Origin: Hyperoodon ampullatus
Taxonomy: Eukaryota > Chordata > Mammalia > Artiodactyla > Ziphiidae
Direction of reading: 5' to 3'
NCBI GenBank assembly: GCA_949752795.1
Contig: CATKHW010000562.1
Span: 62,001 to 126,000, forward strand
Length of the DNA stretch: 64,000 bases
Shown: one piece after another, positions 48,654 to 60,814 of the stretch
Numbering within the stretch: position 1 is the first letter of the stretch
Layout of the letters: every line of letters begins with the position of its first letter
Position numbers and translations under genes: made by a program
Notes under the pieces: generated by a model
What the model saw: only the letters and a program-made list of their open reading frames with translations
What the model was told of the DNA's origin: nothing
The model's database searches: none

Positions 48654-50391
48654 AAAAAGGGCGTATGCGTTTTCTCCTGAATATATTCAGGAGAAAACGC
48701 ATACGCCCTTTTTGGCCTAGCAAGCAAGCGGGCCATGCAAATCTGCACTACAAAGAAGTATCACTTCCCACCTGTCAAAAGGGACATCCACAAAATGTGT
48801 AAAAACCAGAAAGGCAAGACAGGCCCTGGAGAACAGGGAGCCTTGTTATGCTGATGGGCGGGATGTAAATTGCCAACTGCCTCTCTGGAGGAGTGCATTG
48901 TGTTCCCTAAAACAAGTAAAGAACAGAGCTACAGAGCCAAGGGCACTTCCAGTCTAGGGAATATACCTTGGGAAAACTGAAAATCAATAAGACAGAGCCA
49001 CCCCAAAATTTAGGGCTGCACTGCTTACAAGGACCTCAACTTGGGTACACCTTAAATATCCCAGGAAATATAAAAATGGTTCAAAAAATTGTGGTACATA
49101 CGTACGATGGAATACCCCTCAGCCATGAAATCAATGTCATAAGACCAGTAGCAGCAAAATGGGTGGATTCAGGTATGATGATTCTAAGTGAAATAAGTCA
49201 CAGAGAAAAAGCAACTTATCATAAGATATCACTTATGAAGATCCTGTAAACATGGCTACACTTGAACTGAGTTAGGAAAGAGAACAGTGTCTCACATTTA
49301 GAAAACACTCTTATGCCTGCTTAAGGGAGAAGGAGAGGTGGGGTGATGCATAAAACCAGAGTTTGATATAAGCACAGGTACCGTTCCAAAAACCAACTAT
49401 GGAATAGACAAGACCTACACCTTCCTCAGTGAAAGGGACTCAAAACCCCATATTTCCCGCAGAGGAATATATCTGACTAGTAAGAATCTTAAAACCTATG
49501 TATTGATATGTCTCCGTAAGGGAATCAAGTGTGTCTAGACTGGCATAAACATGGCAGCGAGAATCAGCTCAAACCCACTATAAAAAGGAATTTCAAAAAC
49601 AAAACGAAAAAACTGGGAAATTCTTTACAATTCCTTCAGGGTCTCTGATGAAACCTGAAAGACTCTATCTACAATGACAGCTGGATGTGGCCTAAGGAGG
49701 GACACTTGGGACTGAGACGATTGGTGAGATTGGGTGAGCAAATGCAGACCCTTTAAAGCACAAATGCCTGGCACCCATTCCATGGGTCCCAACTCTCCAG
49801 GTTGAAGGGAATATTACTACAGCTATAACATGTACGGGAAACTTAGAGAATGGACACACTGTGAATATGAAAGGTTTCTAAAACTCAACGAATAGTCCCT
49901 CTCCTGGTGCTCTGGTTTGACTTTCCATCTGCTTCACTATCAACCTCCCAACTTGGAGAGACAGCCCCTTTAACCTCCTGGTTCACACAGGTAGCCAATT
50001 TGGCAGAGGATGAAAGGGAAAACGGAGAACCAATGAGAGAGTAGCTGTTAGGCATTTGGACGGGCACATATTACTCTAACTTCCCGGCAGGAAGAAGAAT
50101 TAACCAAAGTCTCAGCCACCCACCGGGAACCAATATAGATCCGGAACCAAAATTTTGGACTTGCGGTCAGCTCACCAAAAACGAGTTGAAAAATGGAGCT
50201 CAGGGGCACAGCAATTCACAAACTGGCCGAGTAATAAAGGACAACTATCGTCCAAAAATCTGTTGAGGGAAGGCAACGAGGCGGACTTGAAAGCGAGGCA
50301 CAATAGCAGGAAACAGATTTCAAGAGGTACGTTGGAATCGCCTTTAAAGCACAGGAAGAGGGGCACAACTTCGACAATGATGCACTTGGTC
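48654..50391 (+). repeat. Monomer 29, type X4
   Basis: The core palindrome is perfect. A private C near 49,212 gives AAAGCAACTT. It shares GGGAAAACGGAG near 50,017 with monomer 20. Confidence 0.94.
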
Positions 50392-52127
50392 AAAAAGGGC
50401 GTATGCGTTTTCTCCTGAATATATTCAGGAGAAAACGCATACGCCCTTTTTGGCCAAGCAAGCAAGCGGGCAATGCAAATCTGCACTACAAAGAAGCATC
50501 ACTTCCCACCGGTCAAAAGGGACATCCACAAAATGTGTAAAATCCAGAAAGGCAAGACAGGCCCTGGAGAACAGGAGCCTTGTTATGCTGATGGGCGGGA
50601 TGTAAATTGCCAACTGCCTCTGTGGAGGAGTTCATTGTGTTCCCTAAAACAAGTAAAGAACAGAGCTACAGAGCCAAGGGCACTTCCAGTCTAGGGAATA
50701 TACCTTGGGAAAACTGAATATCAATAAGACAGAGCCACCCCAAAATTTAGGGCTGCACTGCTTACAAGGACCTCAACTTGGGTACACCGTAAATATCCCA
50801 GGAAATATAAAAATGGTTCAAAAAATGGTGGTACTTACGTACGATGGAATATCCCTCAGCCATGAAATCAATGTCATAAGACCAGTAGAAGCAAAATGGG
50901 TGGATTCAGGTACGATGATTCTAAGTGAAATAAGTCACACAGAAAAAGAAAGTTATCATAAGATATCACTTATGAAGATCCTGTAAACATGGCTACACTT
51001 GAACTGAGTTAGGAAAGAGAAGAGTGTCTCACATTTAGAAAACACTCTTATGCCTGCTTAAGGGGAAGGAGAGGTGGGGTGATGCACAAAACCAGAGTTT
51101 GATATAAGCACAGGTACCGTTCCAAAAACCAACTCTGGAATAGACAAGACCTACAGCTTCCTCAGTGAAAGGGAGTCCAATCCCCATATTTCCCGCAGAG
51201 GAATATATCTGACTAGTAAGAATCTTAAAAACTATGTATTGATATGTCTCCGTAAGGGAATCAAGTGTGTCTAGACTGGCATAAACATGGCAGCGAGAAT
51301 CAGCTCAAACCCACTATAAAAAGGAATTTCAAAAACAAAACAAAAAAAATGGGAAATTCTTTACAATTCCTTCAGGGTCTCTGATGAAACCTGGTATGGC
51401 CATATCTACAATGACAGCTGGATGTGGCATAAGGCTGGACACTTGGGACTGAGAGTATTGGTGAGATTGGGTGAGCAAATGCAGACCCTTTAAAGAACAA
51501 ATGCCTGGCACAGATTCCATGGGTCCCAACTCTCCAGGTTGAAGGGAATATTACTACAGCGATAACATGTACGGGAAACTTAGAGAACGGACACACTGTG
51601 AATACGAAAGGTTTCTAAAACTCAACGAATAGTCTCTCTCCTGGTGCTCCGGTTTGACTTTCCATCTGGTTTACTATCAACCTCCCAACTTGGAGGGACG
51701 GCCCCTTTAACCTCCTGGTTCGCACGGGTTGCCAATTTGGCAGAGAATGAAAGGGAAGAGGGAGAACCAATGAGAGAGTAGCTGTTAGGCATTTGGACGG
51801 GCACATATCACTCTAATTTCCCGGCAAGAAGAAGAATTAACCAAAGACTCAGCCACCCACAGGAGCCAGTATAGGTCCTGAACCAAAATTTTGGACTTGC
51901 GGTCAGCTCACAAAAAACGAGTTGAAAAATGGAACTCAGGGGCACAGCAATTCACAAACTGGCCGAGTAATAAAGGACAATTATCGTCCAAAAATCTGTT
52001 GAGGGAAGGTAACGAGGCGGACTTGAAAGCGAGGCAGAATAGCAGGAAACAGATTTCAAGAGGTACGTTGGAATCGCCTTTAAAGCACAGGAAGAGGGGC
52101 CCAACTTCGACAATGATGCACTTGGCC
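50392..52127 (+). repeat. Monomer 30, type X5
   Basis: This is a standard X5 monomer of 1,736 bp with a perfect 60-bp core palindrome and the TTGGTC left flank. Confidence 0.94.
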
Positions 52128-53864
52128 AAAAAGGGCGTATGCGTTTTCTCCTAAATATATTCAGGAGAAAACACATATGCCCTTTTTGGCCAAGCAAGCA
52201 AGCGGGCAATGCAAATCTGCACTACAAAGAAGTATCACTTCCCACCGGTCAAAAGGGACATCCACAAAATGTGTAAAAACCAGAAAGTCAAGACAGGCCC
52301 TGGAGAACAGGGAGCCTTGTTATGCTGATGGGCGGGATGTAAATTGCCAACTGCCTCTCTGGAGGAGTGCATTGTGTTCCCTAAAACAAGTAAAGGACAG
52401 AGCTACAGAGCCAAGGTCACTTCCAGTCTAGGGAATATACCTAAGGAAAACTGAAAATCAATAAGACAGAGCCACCTCAAAATTTAGGGCTGCACTGCTT
52501 ACAAGAACCTCAACTTGGGTACACCTTAAATATCCCAGGAAATATAAAAATGGTTCAAAAAATTGTGGTACTTACGTACGATGCAATATCCCTCAGCCAT
52601 GAAATCAATGTCATAAGACCAGTAGCAGCAAAATGGGTGGATTCAGGTACGATGATTCTAAGTGAAATAAGTCACACAGAAAAAGAAAGTTATCATAAGA
52701 TATCACTTATGAAGATCCTGTAAACATGGCTACACTTGAACTGAGTTAGGAAAGAGAAGAGTGTCTCACATTTAGAAAACACTCTTATGCCTGCTTAAGG
52801 GGAAGGAGAGGTGGGGTGATGCACAAAACCAGAGTTTGATATAAGCACAGGTACCGTTCCAAAAACCAACTCTGGAATAGACAAGACCTACAGCTTCCTC
52901 AGTGAAAGGGAGTCCAATCCCCATATTTCCCGCAGAGGAATATATCTGACTAGTAAGAATCTTAAAAACTATGTATTGATATGTCTCCGTAAGGGAATCA
53001 AGTGTGTCTAGACTGGCATAAACATGGCAGCGAGAATCAGCTCAAACCCACTATAAAAAGGAATTTCAAAAACAAAACAAAAAAAATGGGAAATTCTTTA
53101 CAATTCCTTCAGGGTCTCTGATGAAACCTGGTATGGCCATATCTACAATGACAGCTGGATGTGGCATAAGGCTGGACACTTGGGACTGAGAGTATTGGTG
53201 AGATTGGGTGAGCAAATGCAGACCCTTTAAAGAACAAATGCCTGGCACAGATTCCATGGGTCCCAACTCTCCAGGTTGAAGGGAATATTACTACAGCGAT
53301 AACATGTACGGGAAACTTAGAGAACGGACACACTGTGAATACGAAAGGTTTCTAAAACTCAACGAATAGTCTCTCTCCTGGTGCTCCGGTTTGACTTTCC
53401 ATCTGGTTTACTATCAACCTCCCAACTTGGAGGGACGGCCCCTTTAACCTCCTGGTTCGCACAGGTTGCCAATTTGGCAGAGAATGAAAGGGAAGAGGGA
53501 GAACCAATGAGAGAGTAGCTGTTAGGCATTTGGACGGGCACATATCACTCTAATTTCCCGGCAAGAAGAAGAATTAACCAAAGACTCAGCAACCCACAGG
53601 AGCCAGTATAGGTCCTGAACCAAAATTTTGGACTTGCGGTCAGCTCACAAAAAACGAGTTGAAAAATGGAACTCAGGGGCACAGCAATTCACAAACTGGC
53701 CGAGTAATAAAGGACAATTATCGTCCAAAAATCTGTTGAGGGAAGGTAACGAGGCGGACTTGAAAGCGAGGCAGAATAGCAGGAAACAGATTTCAAGAGG
53801 TACGTTGGAATCGCCTTTAAAGCACAGGAAGAGGGGCCCAACTTCGACAATGATGCACTTGGCC
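52128..53864 (+). repeat. Monomer 31, type X1
   Basis: This is a standard X1 monomer. The palindrome carries CTCCTAAATATATT on the left and CACATATGCC on the right. Confidence 0.94.
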
Positions 53865-55603
53865 AAAAAGGGCGTATGCGTTTTCTCCTAAATATATTCA
53901 GGAGAAAACACATATGCCCTTTTTGGCCAAGCAAGCAAGCGGGCAATGCAAATCTTCACTACAAAGAAGTATCACTTCCCACCGGTCAAAAGGGACATCC
54001 ACAAAATGTGTAAAAACCAGAAAGTCAAGACAGGCCCTGGAGAACAGGGAGCCTTGTTATGCTGATGGGCGGGATGTAAATTGCCAACTGCCTCTCTGGA
54101 GGAGTGCATTGTGTTCCCTAAAACAAGTAAAGGACAGAGCTACAGAGCCAAGGGCACTTCCAGTCTAGGGAATATACCTAAGGAAAACTGAAAATCAATA
54201 AGACAGAGCCACCTCAAAATTTAGGGCTGCACTGCTTACAAGAACCTCAACTTGGGTACACCTTAAATATCCCAGGAAATATAAAAATGGTTCAAAAAAT
54301 TGTGGTACTTACGTACGATGCAATATCCCTCAGCCATGAAATCAATGTCATAAGACCAGTAGCAGCAAAATGGGTGGATTCAGGTACGATGATTCTAAGT
54401 GAAATAAGTCACTCAGAAAAAGAAATTTATCATAAGATATCACTTATGAAGATCCTGTAAACATGGCTACACTTGAACTGAGTTAGGAAAGAGAAGAGTG
54501 TCTCACATTTAGAAAACACTCTTATGCCTGCTTAAGGGGGAAGAAGAGGTGGGGTGATGCACAAAACCAGAGTTTGATATAAGCACAGGTACAGTTCCAA
54601 AAAACAACTCTGGAATAGACAAGACCTACAGCTTCTTCAGTGAAAGGGACTCAAAACCACATATTTCCCGCAGAGGAATATATCTGACTACTAAGAAACT
54701 TAAAACCTGTGTATTGATATGTCTCCATAAGGGAATCAAGTGTGTCTAGACTGGCATAAACATGGCAGCGAGAATCAGCTCAAACCCACTATAAAAAGGA
54801 ATTTCAAAAACAAAACGAAAAAACTGGGAAATTCTTTACAATTCCTTCAGGGTCTCTGATGAAACCTGGAATGACTCTATCTACAATGACAGCTGGATGT
54901 GGCCTAAGGAGGGAAACTTGGGACTGAGACGATTGGTGAGATTGGGTGAGCAAATGCAGACCCTTTAAAGCACAAATGCCTGGCACCCATTCCATGGGTC
55001 CCAACTCTCCAGGTTGACGGGAATATTACTACAGCTATAACATGTACGGGAAACTTAGAGAATGGACACACTGTGAATATGAAAGGTTTCTAAAACTCAA
55101 CGAATAGTCCCTCTCCTGGTGCTCAGGTTTGACTTTCCATCTGCTTCACTATCAACCTCCCAACTTGGAGAGACAGCCCCTTTAACCTCCTGGTTCACAC
55201 AGGTAGCCAATTTCGCAGAGGATGAAAGGGAAAAGGGAGAACCAATGAGAGAGTAGCTGTTAGGCATTTGGACGGGCACATATTACTCTAACTTCCCGGC
55301 AGGAAGAAGAATTAACCAAAGTCTCAGCCACCCACCGGGAACCAGTATAGATCCTGAACCAAAATTTTGGACTTGCGGTCAGCTCACCAAAAACGAGTTG
55401 AAAAATGGAGCTCAGGGGCACAGCAATTCACAAACTGGCCGAGTAATAAAGGACAACTATCGTCCAAAAATCTGTTGAGGGAAGGCAACGAGGCGGACTT
55501 GAAAGCGAGGCACAATAGCAGGAAACAGATTTCAAGAGGTACGTTGGAATCGCCTTTAAAGCACAGGAAGAGGGGCACAACTTCGACAATGATGCACTTG
55601 GTC
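53865..55603 (+). repeat. Monomer 32, X2/X4 hybrid
   Basis: The first half is X2 (GTCACTCAGAAAAAG, GGTACAGTTCC, CTACTAAGAAAC). It keeps the X2 allele AATTTCGCAGAGG near 55,211 and ATCCTGAACC near 55,350. It ends with X4 alleles (GAGGCGGAC, GAGGCACAATAGC near 55,505) and is followed by X5, as X4 normally is. X2 and X4 second halves are similar, so the switch is only loosely placed, most likely about 55,356-55,510. Confidence 0.85.
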
Positions 55604-57339
55604 AAAAAGGGCGTATGCGTTTTCTCCTGAATATATTCAGGAGAAAACGCATACGCCCTTTTTGGCCAAGCAAGCAAGCCGGCAATGCAAATCTGCACTA
55701 CAAAGAAGCATCACTTCCCACCGGTCAAAAGGGACATCCACAAAATGTGTAAAATCCAGAAAGGCAAGACAGGCCCTGGAGAACAGGAGCCTTGTTATGC
55801 TGATGGGGGGGATGTAAATTGCCAACTGCCTCTGTGGAGGAGTTCATTGTGTTCCCTAAAACAAGTAAAGAACAGAGCTACAGAGCCAAGGGCACTTCCA
55901 GTCTAGGGAATATACCTTGGGAAAACTGAATATCAATAAGACAGAGCCACCCCAAAATTTAGGGCTGCACTGCTTACAAGGACCTCAACTTGGGTACACC
56001 GTAAATATCCCAGGAAATATAAAAATGGTTCAAAAAATGGTGGTACTTACGTACGATGGAATATCCCTCAGCCATGAAATCAATGTCATAAGACCAGTAG
56101 AAGCAAAATGGGTGGATTCAGGTACGATGATTCTAAGTGAAATAAGTCACACAGAAAAAGAAAGTTATCATAAGGTATCACTTATGAAGATCCTGTAAAC
56201 ATGGCTACACTTGAACTGAGTTAGGAAAGAGAAGAGTGTCTCACATTTAGAAAACACTCTTATGCCTGCTTAAGGGGAAGGAGAGGTGTGGTGATGCACA
56301 AAACCAGAGTTTGATATAAGCACAGGTACCGTTCCAAAAACCAACTCTGGAATAGACAAGACCTACAGCTTCCTCAGTGAAAGGGAGTCCAATCCCCATA
56401 TTTCCCGCAGAGGAATATATCTGACTAGTAAGAATCTTAAAAACTATGTATTGATATGTCTCCGTAAGGGAATCAAGTGTGTCTAGACTGGCATAAACAT
56501 GGCAGCGAGAATCAGCTCAAACCCACTATAAAAAGGAATTTCAAAAACAAAACAAAAAAAATGGGAAATTCTTTACAATTCCTTCAGGGTCTCTGATGAA
56601 ACCTGGTATGGCCATATCCACAATGACAGCTGGATGTGGCATAAGGCTGGACACTTGGGACTGAGAGTATTGGTGAGATTGGGTGAGCAAATGCAGACCC
56701 TTTAAAGAACAAATGCCTGGCACAGATTCCCTGGGTCCCAACTCTCCAGGTTGAAGGGAATATTACTACAGCGATAACATGTACGGGAAACTTAGAGAAC
56801 GGACACACTGTGAATACGAAAGGTTTCTAAAACTCAACGAATAGTCCCTCTCCTGGTGCTCCGGTTTGACTTTCCATCTGGTTTACTATCAACCTCCCAA
56901 CTTGGAGAGACGGCCCCTTTAACCTCCTGGTTCGCACAGGTTGCCAATTTGGCAGAGAATGAAAGGGAAGAGGGAGAACCAATGAGAGAGTAGCTGTTAG
57001 GCATTTGGACGGGCACATATCACTCTAATTTCCTGGCAAGAAGAAGAATTAACCAAAGACTCAGCCACCCACAGGAGCCAGTATAGGTCCTGAACCAAAA
57101 TTTTGGACTTGCGGTCAGCTCACAAAAAACTAGTTGAAAAATGGAACTCAGGGGCACAGCAATTCACAAACTGGCCGAGTAATAAAGGACAATTATCGTC
57201 CAAAAATCTGTTGAGGGAAGGTAACGAGGCGGACTTGAAAGCGAGGCAGAATAGCAGGAAACAGATTTCAAGAGGTACGTTGGAATCGCCTTTAAAGCAC
57301 AGGAAGAGGGGCCCAACTTCGACAATGATGCACTTGGCC
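55604..57339 (+). repeat. Monomer 33, type X5'
   Basis: It has an X5 first half with a perfect 60-bp core palindrome. The second half is a variant shared with monomer 35 (ATTCCCTGGGTCC, ATATCCACAATG). Private variants include GATGGGGGGGATG near 55,802, GCCGGCAATG near 55,678 and AAACTAGTTG near 57,127. Confidence 0.93.
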
Positions 57340-59077
57340 AAAAAGGGCGTATGCGTTTTCTCCTAAATATATTCAGGAGAAAACGCATATGCCCTTTTTG
57401 GCCAAGCAAGCAAGCGGGCAATGCAAATCTCCACTACAAAGAAGTATCACTTCCCACCGGTCAAAAGGGACATCCACAAAATGTGTAAAAACCAGAAAGT
57501 CAAGACAGGCCCTGGAGAACAGGGAGCCTTGTTATGCTGATGGGCGGGATGTAAATTGCCAACTGCCTCTCTGGAGGAGTGCATTGTGTTCCCTAAAACA
57601 AGTAAAGGACAGAGCTACAGAGCCAAGGGCACTTCCAGTCTAGGGAATATACCTTGGGAAAACTGAAAATCAATAAGACAGAGCCACCCCAAAATTTAGG
57701 GCTGCACTGCTTACAAGAACCTCAACTTGGGTACACCTTAAATATCCCAGGAAATATAAAAATGGTTCAAAAAATTGTGGTACTTACGTACGATGCAATA
57801 TCCCTCAGCCATGAAATCAATGTCATAAGACCAGTAGCAGCAAAATGGGTGGATTCAGGTACGATGATTCTAAGTGAAATAAGTCACTCAGAAAAAGAAA
57901 TTTATCATAAGATATCACTTATGAAGATCCTGTAAACATGGCTACACTTGAACTGAGTTAGGAAAGAGAAGAGTGTCTCACATTTAGAAAACACTCTTAT
58001 GCCTGCTTAAGGGGGAAGAAGAGGTGGGGTGATGCACAAAACCAGAGTTTGATATAAGCACAGGTACAGTTCCAAAAACCAACTCTGGAATAGACAAGAC
58101 CTACACCTTCCTCAGTGAAAGGGACTCAAAACCCCATATTTCCCGCAGAGGAATATATCTGACTACTAAGAAACTTAAAACCTGTGTATTGATATGTCTC
58201 CGTAAGGGAATCAAGTGTGTCTAGACTGGCATAAACATGGCAGCGAGAATCAGCTCAAACCCACTATAAAAAGGAATTTCAAAAACAAAACAAAAAACTG
58301 CGAAATTCTTTACAATTCCTTCAGGGTCTCTGATGAAACCTGAAATGACCCTATCTACAACGACAGCTGGATGTGGCATAAGGCTGGACACTTGTGACTG
58401 AGATGATTGGTGAGATTGGGTGAGCAAATGCAGACCCTTTAAAGCACAAATGCCTGGCACCCATTCCATGGGTCCCAACTCTCCAGGTTGAAGGGAATAT
58501 TACTACAGTTATAACATGTACGGAAAAACTAGAGAACGGACACAATGTGAATACGAAATGTTTCTAAAACTCAACGAATAGTCCCTCTCCTGGTGCTCCG
58601 GTTTGACTTTCCATCTGCTTTACTATCAATCTCCCAACTTGGAAAGAAAGCCCCTTTAACCTCCTGGTTCGCACAGGTTTCCAATTAGGCAGAGGATGAA
58701 AGGGAAGAGGGAGAACCAATGAGAGAGTAGCTGTTAGGCATTTGGACGGGCACATATCACTCTAATTTCCCGGCAGGAAGAAGAATTAACCAAAGTCTCA
58801 GCCCCCCAACGGGAACCAGCATAGGTCCTGAACCAAAATTTTGGACATGTGGTGAGCTCACAAAAAACGAGTTGATAAATGGAGCTCAGGGGCACAGCAA
58901 TTCACAAACAGACAGAGTAATAAAGGAAAACTATCGTCCAAAAATCTGTTGAGGGAAGGCAACGAGGCGGACTTGAAAGCAAGGCAGAATAGCAGGAAAC
59001 AGATTTCAAGAGGTACATTGGAATCGCCTTTAAAGCAAAGGAAGACGGGCACAACTTCGACAATGATGCACTTGGCC
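57340..59077 (+). repeat. Monomer 34, X2/X3 hybrid
   Basis: The first half is X2-like (GTCACTCAGAAAAAG, GGTACAGTTCC, CTACTAAGAAAC). From about 58,290 it is X3/B2-like (CAAAAAACTGCG, AAACCTGAAATGACCC, AGCCCCCCAACGGG). The CENP-B-box-like site has lost its first CpG (GTACATTGG at 59,013). The end has many private changes, so it may derive from a type not otherwise in the window. Confidence 0.85.
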
Positions 59078-60814
59078 AAAAAGGGCGTATGCGTTATCTC
59101 CTGAATATATTCAGGAGAAAACGCATACGCCCTTTTTGGCCAAGCAAGCAAGTGGGCAATGCAAATCTGCACTACAAAGAAGTATCACTTCCCACCGGTC
59201 CAAAGGGACATCCACAAAATGTGTAAAATCCAGAAAGGCAAGACAGGCCCTGGAGAACAGGGAGCATTGTTATGCTGATGGGCGGGATGTAAATTGCCAA
59301 CTGCCTCTCTGGAGGAGTGCATTGTGTTCCCTAAAACAAACAAACAACAGAGCTACAGAGCCAAGGGCACTTCCAGTCTAGGGAATATACCTTGGGAAAA
59401 CTGAAAATCAATAAGACAGAGCCACCCCAAAATTTAGGGCTGCACTGCTTACAAGGACCTCAACTTGGGTACACCGTAAATATCCCAGGAAATATAAAAA
59501 TGGTTCAAAAAATGGTGGTACTTACGTACGATGGAATATCCCTCAGCCATGAAATCAATGTCATAAGACCAGTAGAAGCAAAATGGGTGGATTCAGGTAC
59601 GATGATTCTAAGTGAAATAAGTCACACAGAAAAAGAAAGTTATCATAAGATATCACTTATGAAGATCCTGTAAACATGGCTACACTTGAACTGAGTTAGG
59701 AAAGAGAAGAGTGTCTCACATTTAGAAAACACTCTTATGCCTGCTTAAGGGGAAGGAGAGGTGGGGTGATGCACAAAACCAGAGTTTGATATAAGCACAG
59801 GTACCGTTCCAAAAACCAACTCTGGAATAGACAAGACCTACAGCTTCCTCAGTGAAAGGGAGTCCAATCCCCATATTTCCCGCAGAGGAATATATCTGAC
59901 TAGTAAGAATCTTAAAAACTATGTATTGATATGTCTCCGTAAGGGAATCAAGTGTGTCTAGACTGGCATAAACATGGCAGCGAGAATCAGCTCAAACCCA
60001 CTATAAAAAGGAATTTCAAAAACAAAACAAAAAAAATGGGAAATTCTTTACAATTCCTTCAGGGTCTCTGATGAAACCTGGTATGGCCATATCCACAATG
60101 ACAGCTGGATGTGGCATAAGGCTGGACACTTGGGACTGAGAGTATTGGTGAGATTGGGTGAGCAAATGCAGACCCTTTAAAGAACAAATGCCTGGCACAG
60201 ATTCCCTGGGTCCCAACTCTCCAGGTTGAAGGGAATATTACTACAGCGATAACATGTACGGGAAACTTAGAGAACGGACACACTGTGAATACGAAAGGTT
60301 TCTAAAACTCAACGAATAGTCCCTCTCCTGGTGCTCCGGTTTGACTTTCCATCTGGTTTACTATCAACCTCCCAACTTGGAGAGACGGCCCCTTTAACCT
60401 CCTGGTTCGCACAGGTTGCCAATTTGGCAGAGAATGAAAGGGAAGAGGGAGAACCAATGAGAGAGTAGCTGTTAGGCATTTGGACGGGCACATATCACTC
60501 TAATTTCCCGGCAAGAAGAAGAATTAACCAAAGACTCAGCCACCCACAGGAGCCAGTATAGGTCCTGAACCAAAATTTTGGACTTGCGGTCAGCTCACAA
60601 AAAACGAGTTGAAAAATGGAACTCAGGGGCACAGCAATTCACAAACTGGCCGAGTAATAAAGGACAATTATCGTCCAAAAATCTGTTGAGGGAAGGTAAC
60701 GAGGCAGACTTGAAAGCGAGGCAGAATAGCAGGAAACAGATTTCAAGAGGTACGTTGGAATCGCCTTTAAAGCACAGGAAGAGGGGCCCAACTTCGACAA
60801 TGATGCACTTGGCC
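59078..60814 (+). repeat. Monomer 35, type X5''
   Basis: The palindrome has one mismatch in the left arm (GCGTTATCTCC). The first ~300 bp is unlike X5: it lacks the one-base deletion and has AACAAACAAACAACAG near 59,335. The remainder is X5 (ACCGTAAATATC, AAATGGTGGTAC), with the second half of monomer 33. Confidence 0.9.

Larger units (their letters stand above)
24327..55603 (+). repeat. Higher-order repeat X4-X5-X1-X2-X3, pentamer 8,688 bp with shorter variants
   Basis: Rounds are 24327-33014 (monomers 15-19, 8,688 bp), 33015-39965 (20-23, 6,951 bp, X1 missing as a separate monomer), 39966-48653 (24-28, 8,688 bp) and 48654-55603 (29-32, ending in a hybrid that removes X3). Equivalent monomers in different rounds look almost identical, with only isolated private differences such as T for G at 33,636 and C for A at 41,696. 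Different types within one round differ at many sites. This is the usual signature of a homogenised higher-order satellite. Confidence 0.92.
55604..60814 (+). repeat. Rearranged edge block with two-monomer periodicity (monomers 33-35)
   Basis: Monomers 33 and 35 share second halves not found elsewhere in the window: ATTCCCTGGGTCC at about 56,726 and 60,201, and ATATCCACAATG at about 56,615 and 60,089. Monomers 34 and 36 share an unusual start with ATCTCCACTAC and a palindrome variant with GCATATGCCC. The shift between the pairs is about 3,474 bp. The block separates the pentamer array from the returning A-C type and looks like a short dimer duplication followed by exchange. Confidence 0.75.
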
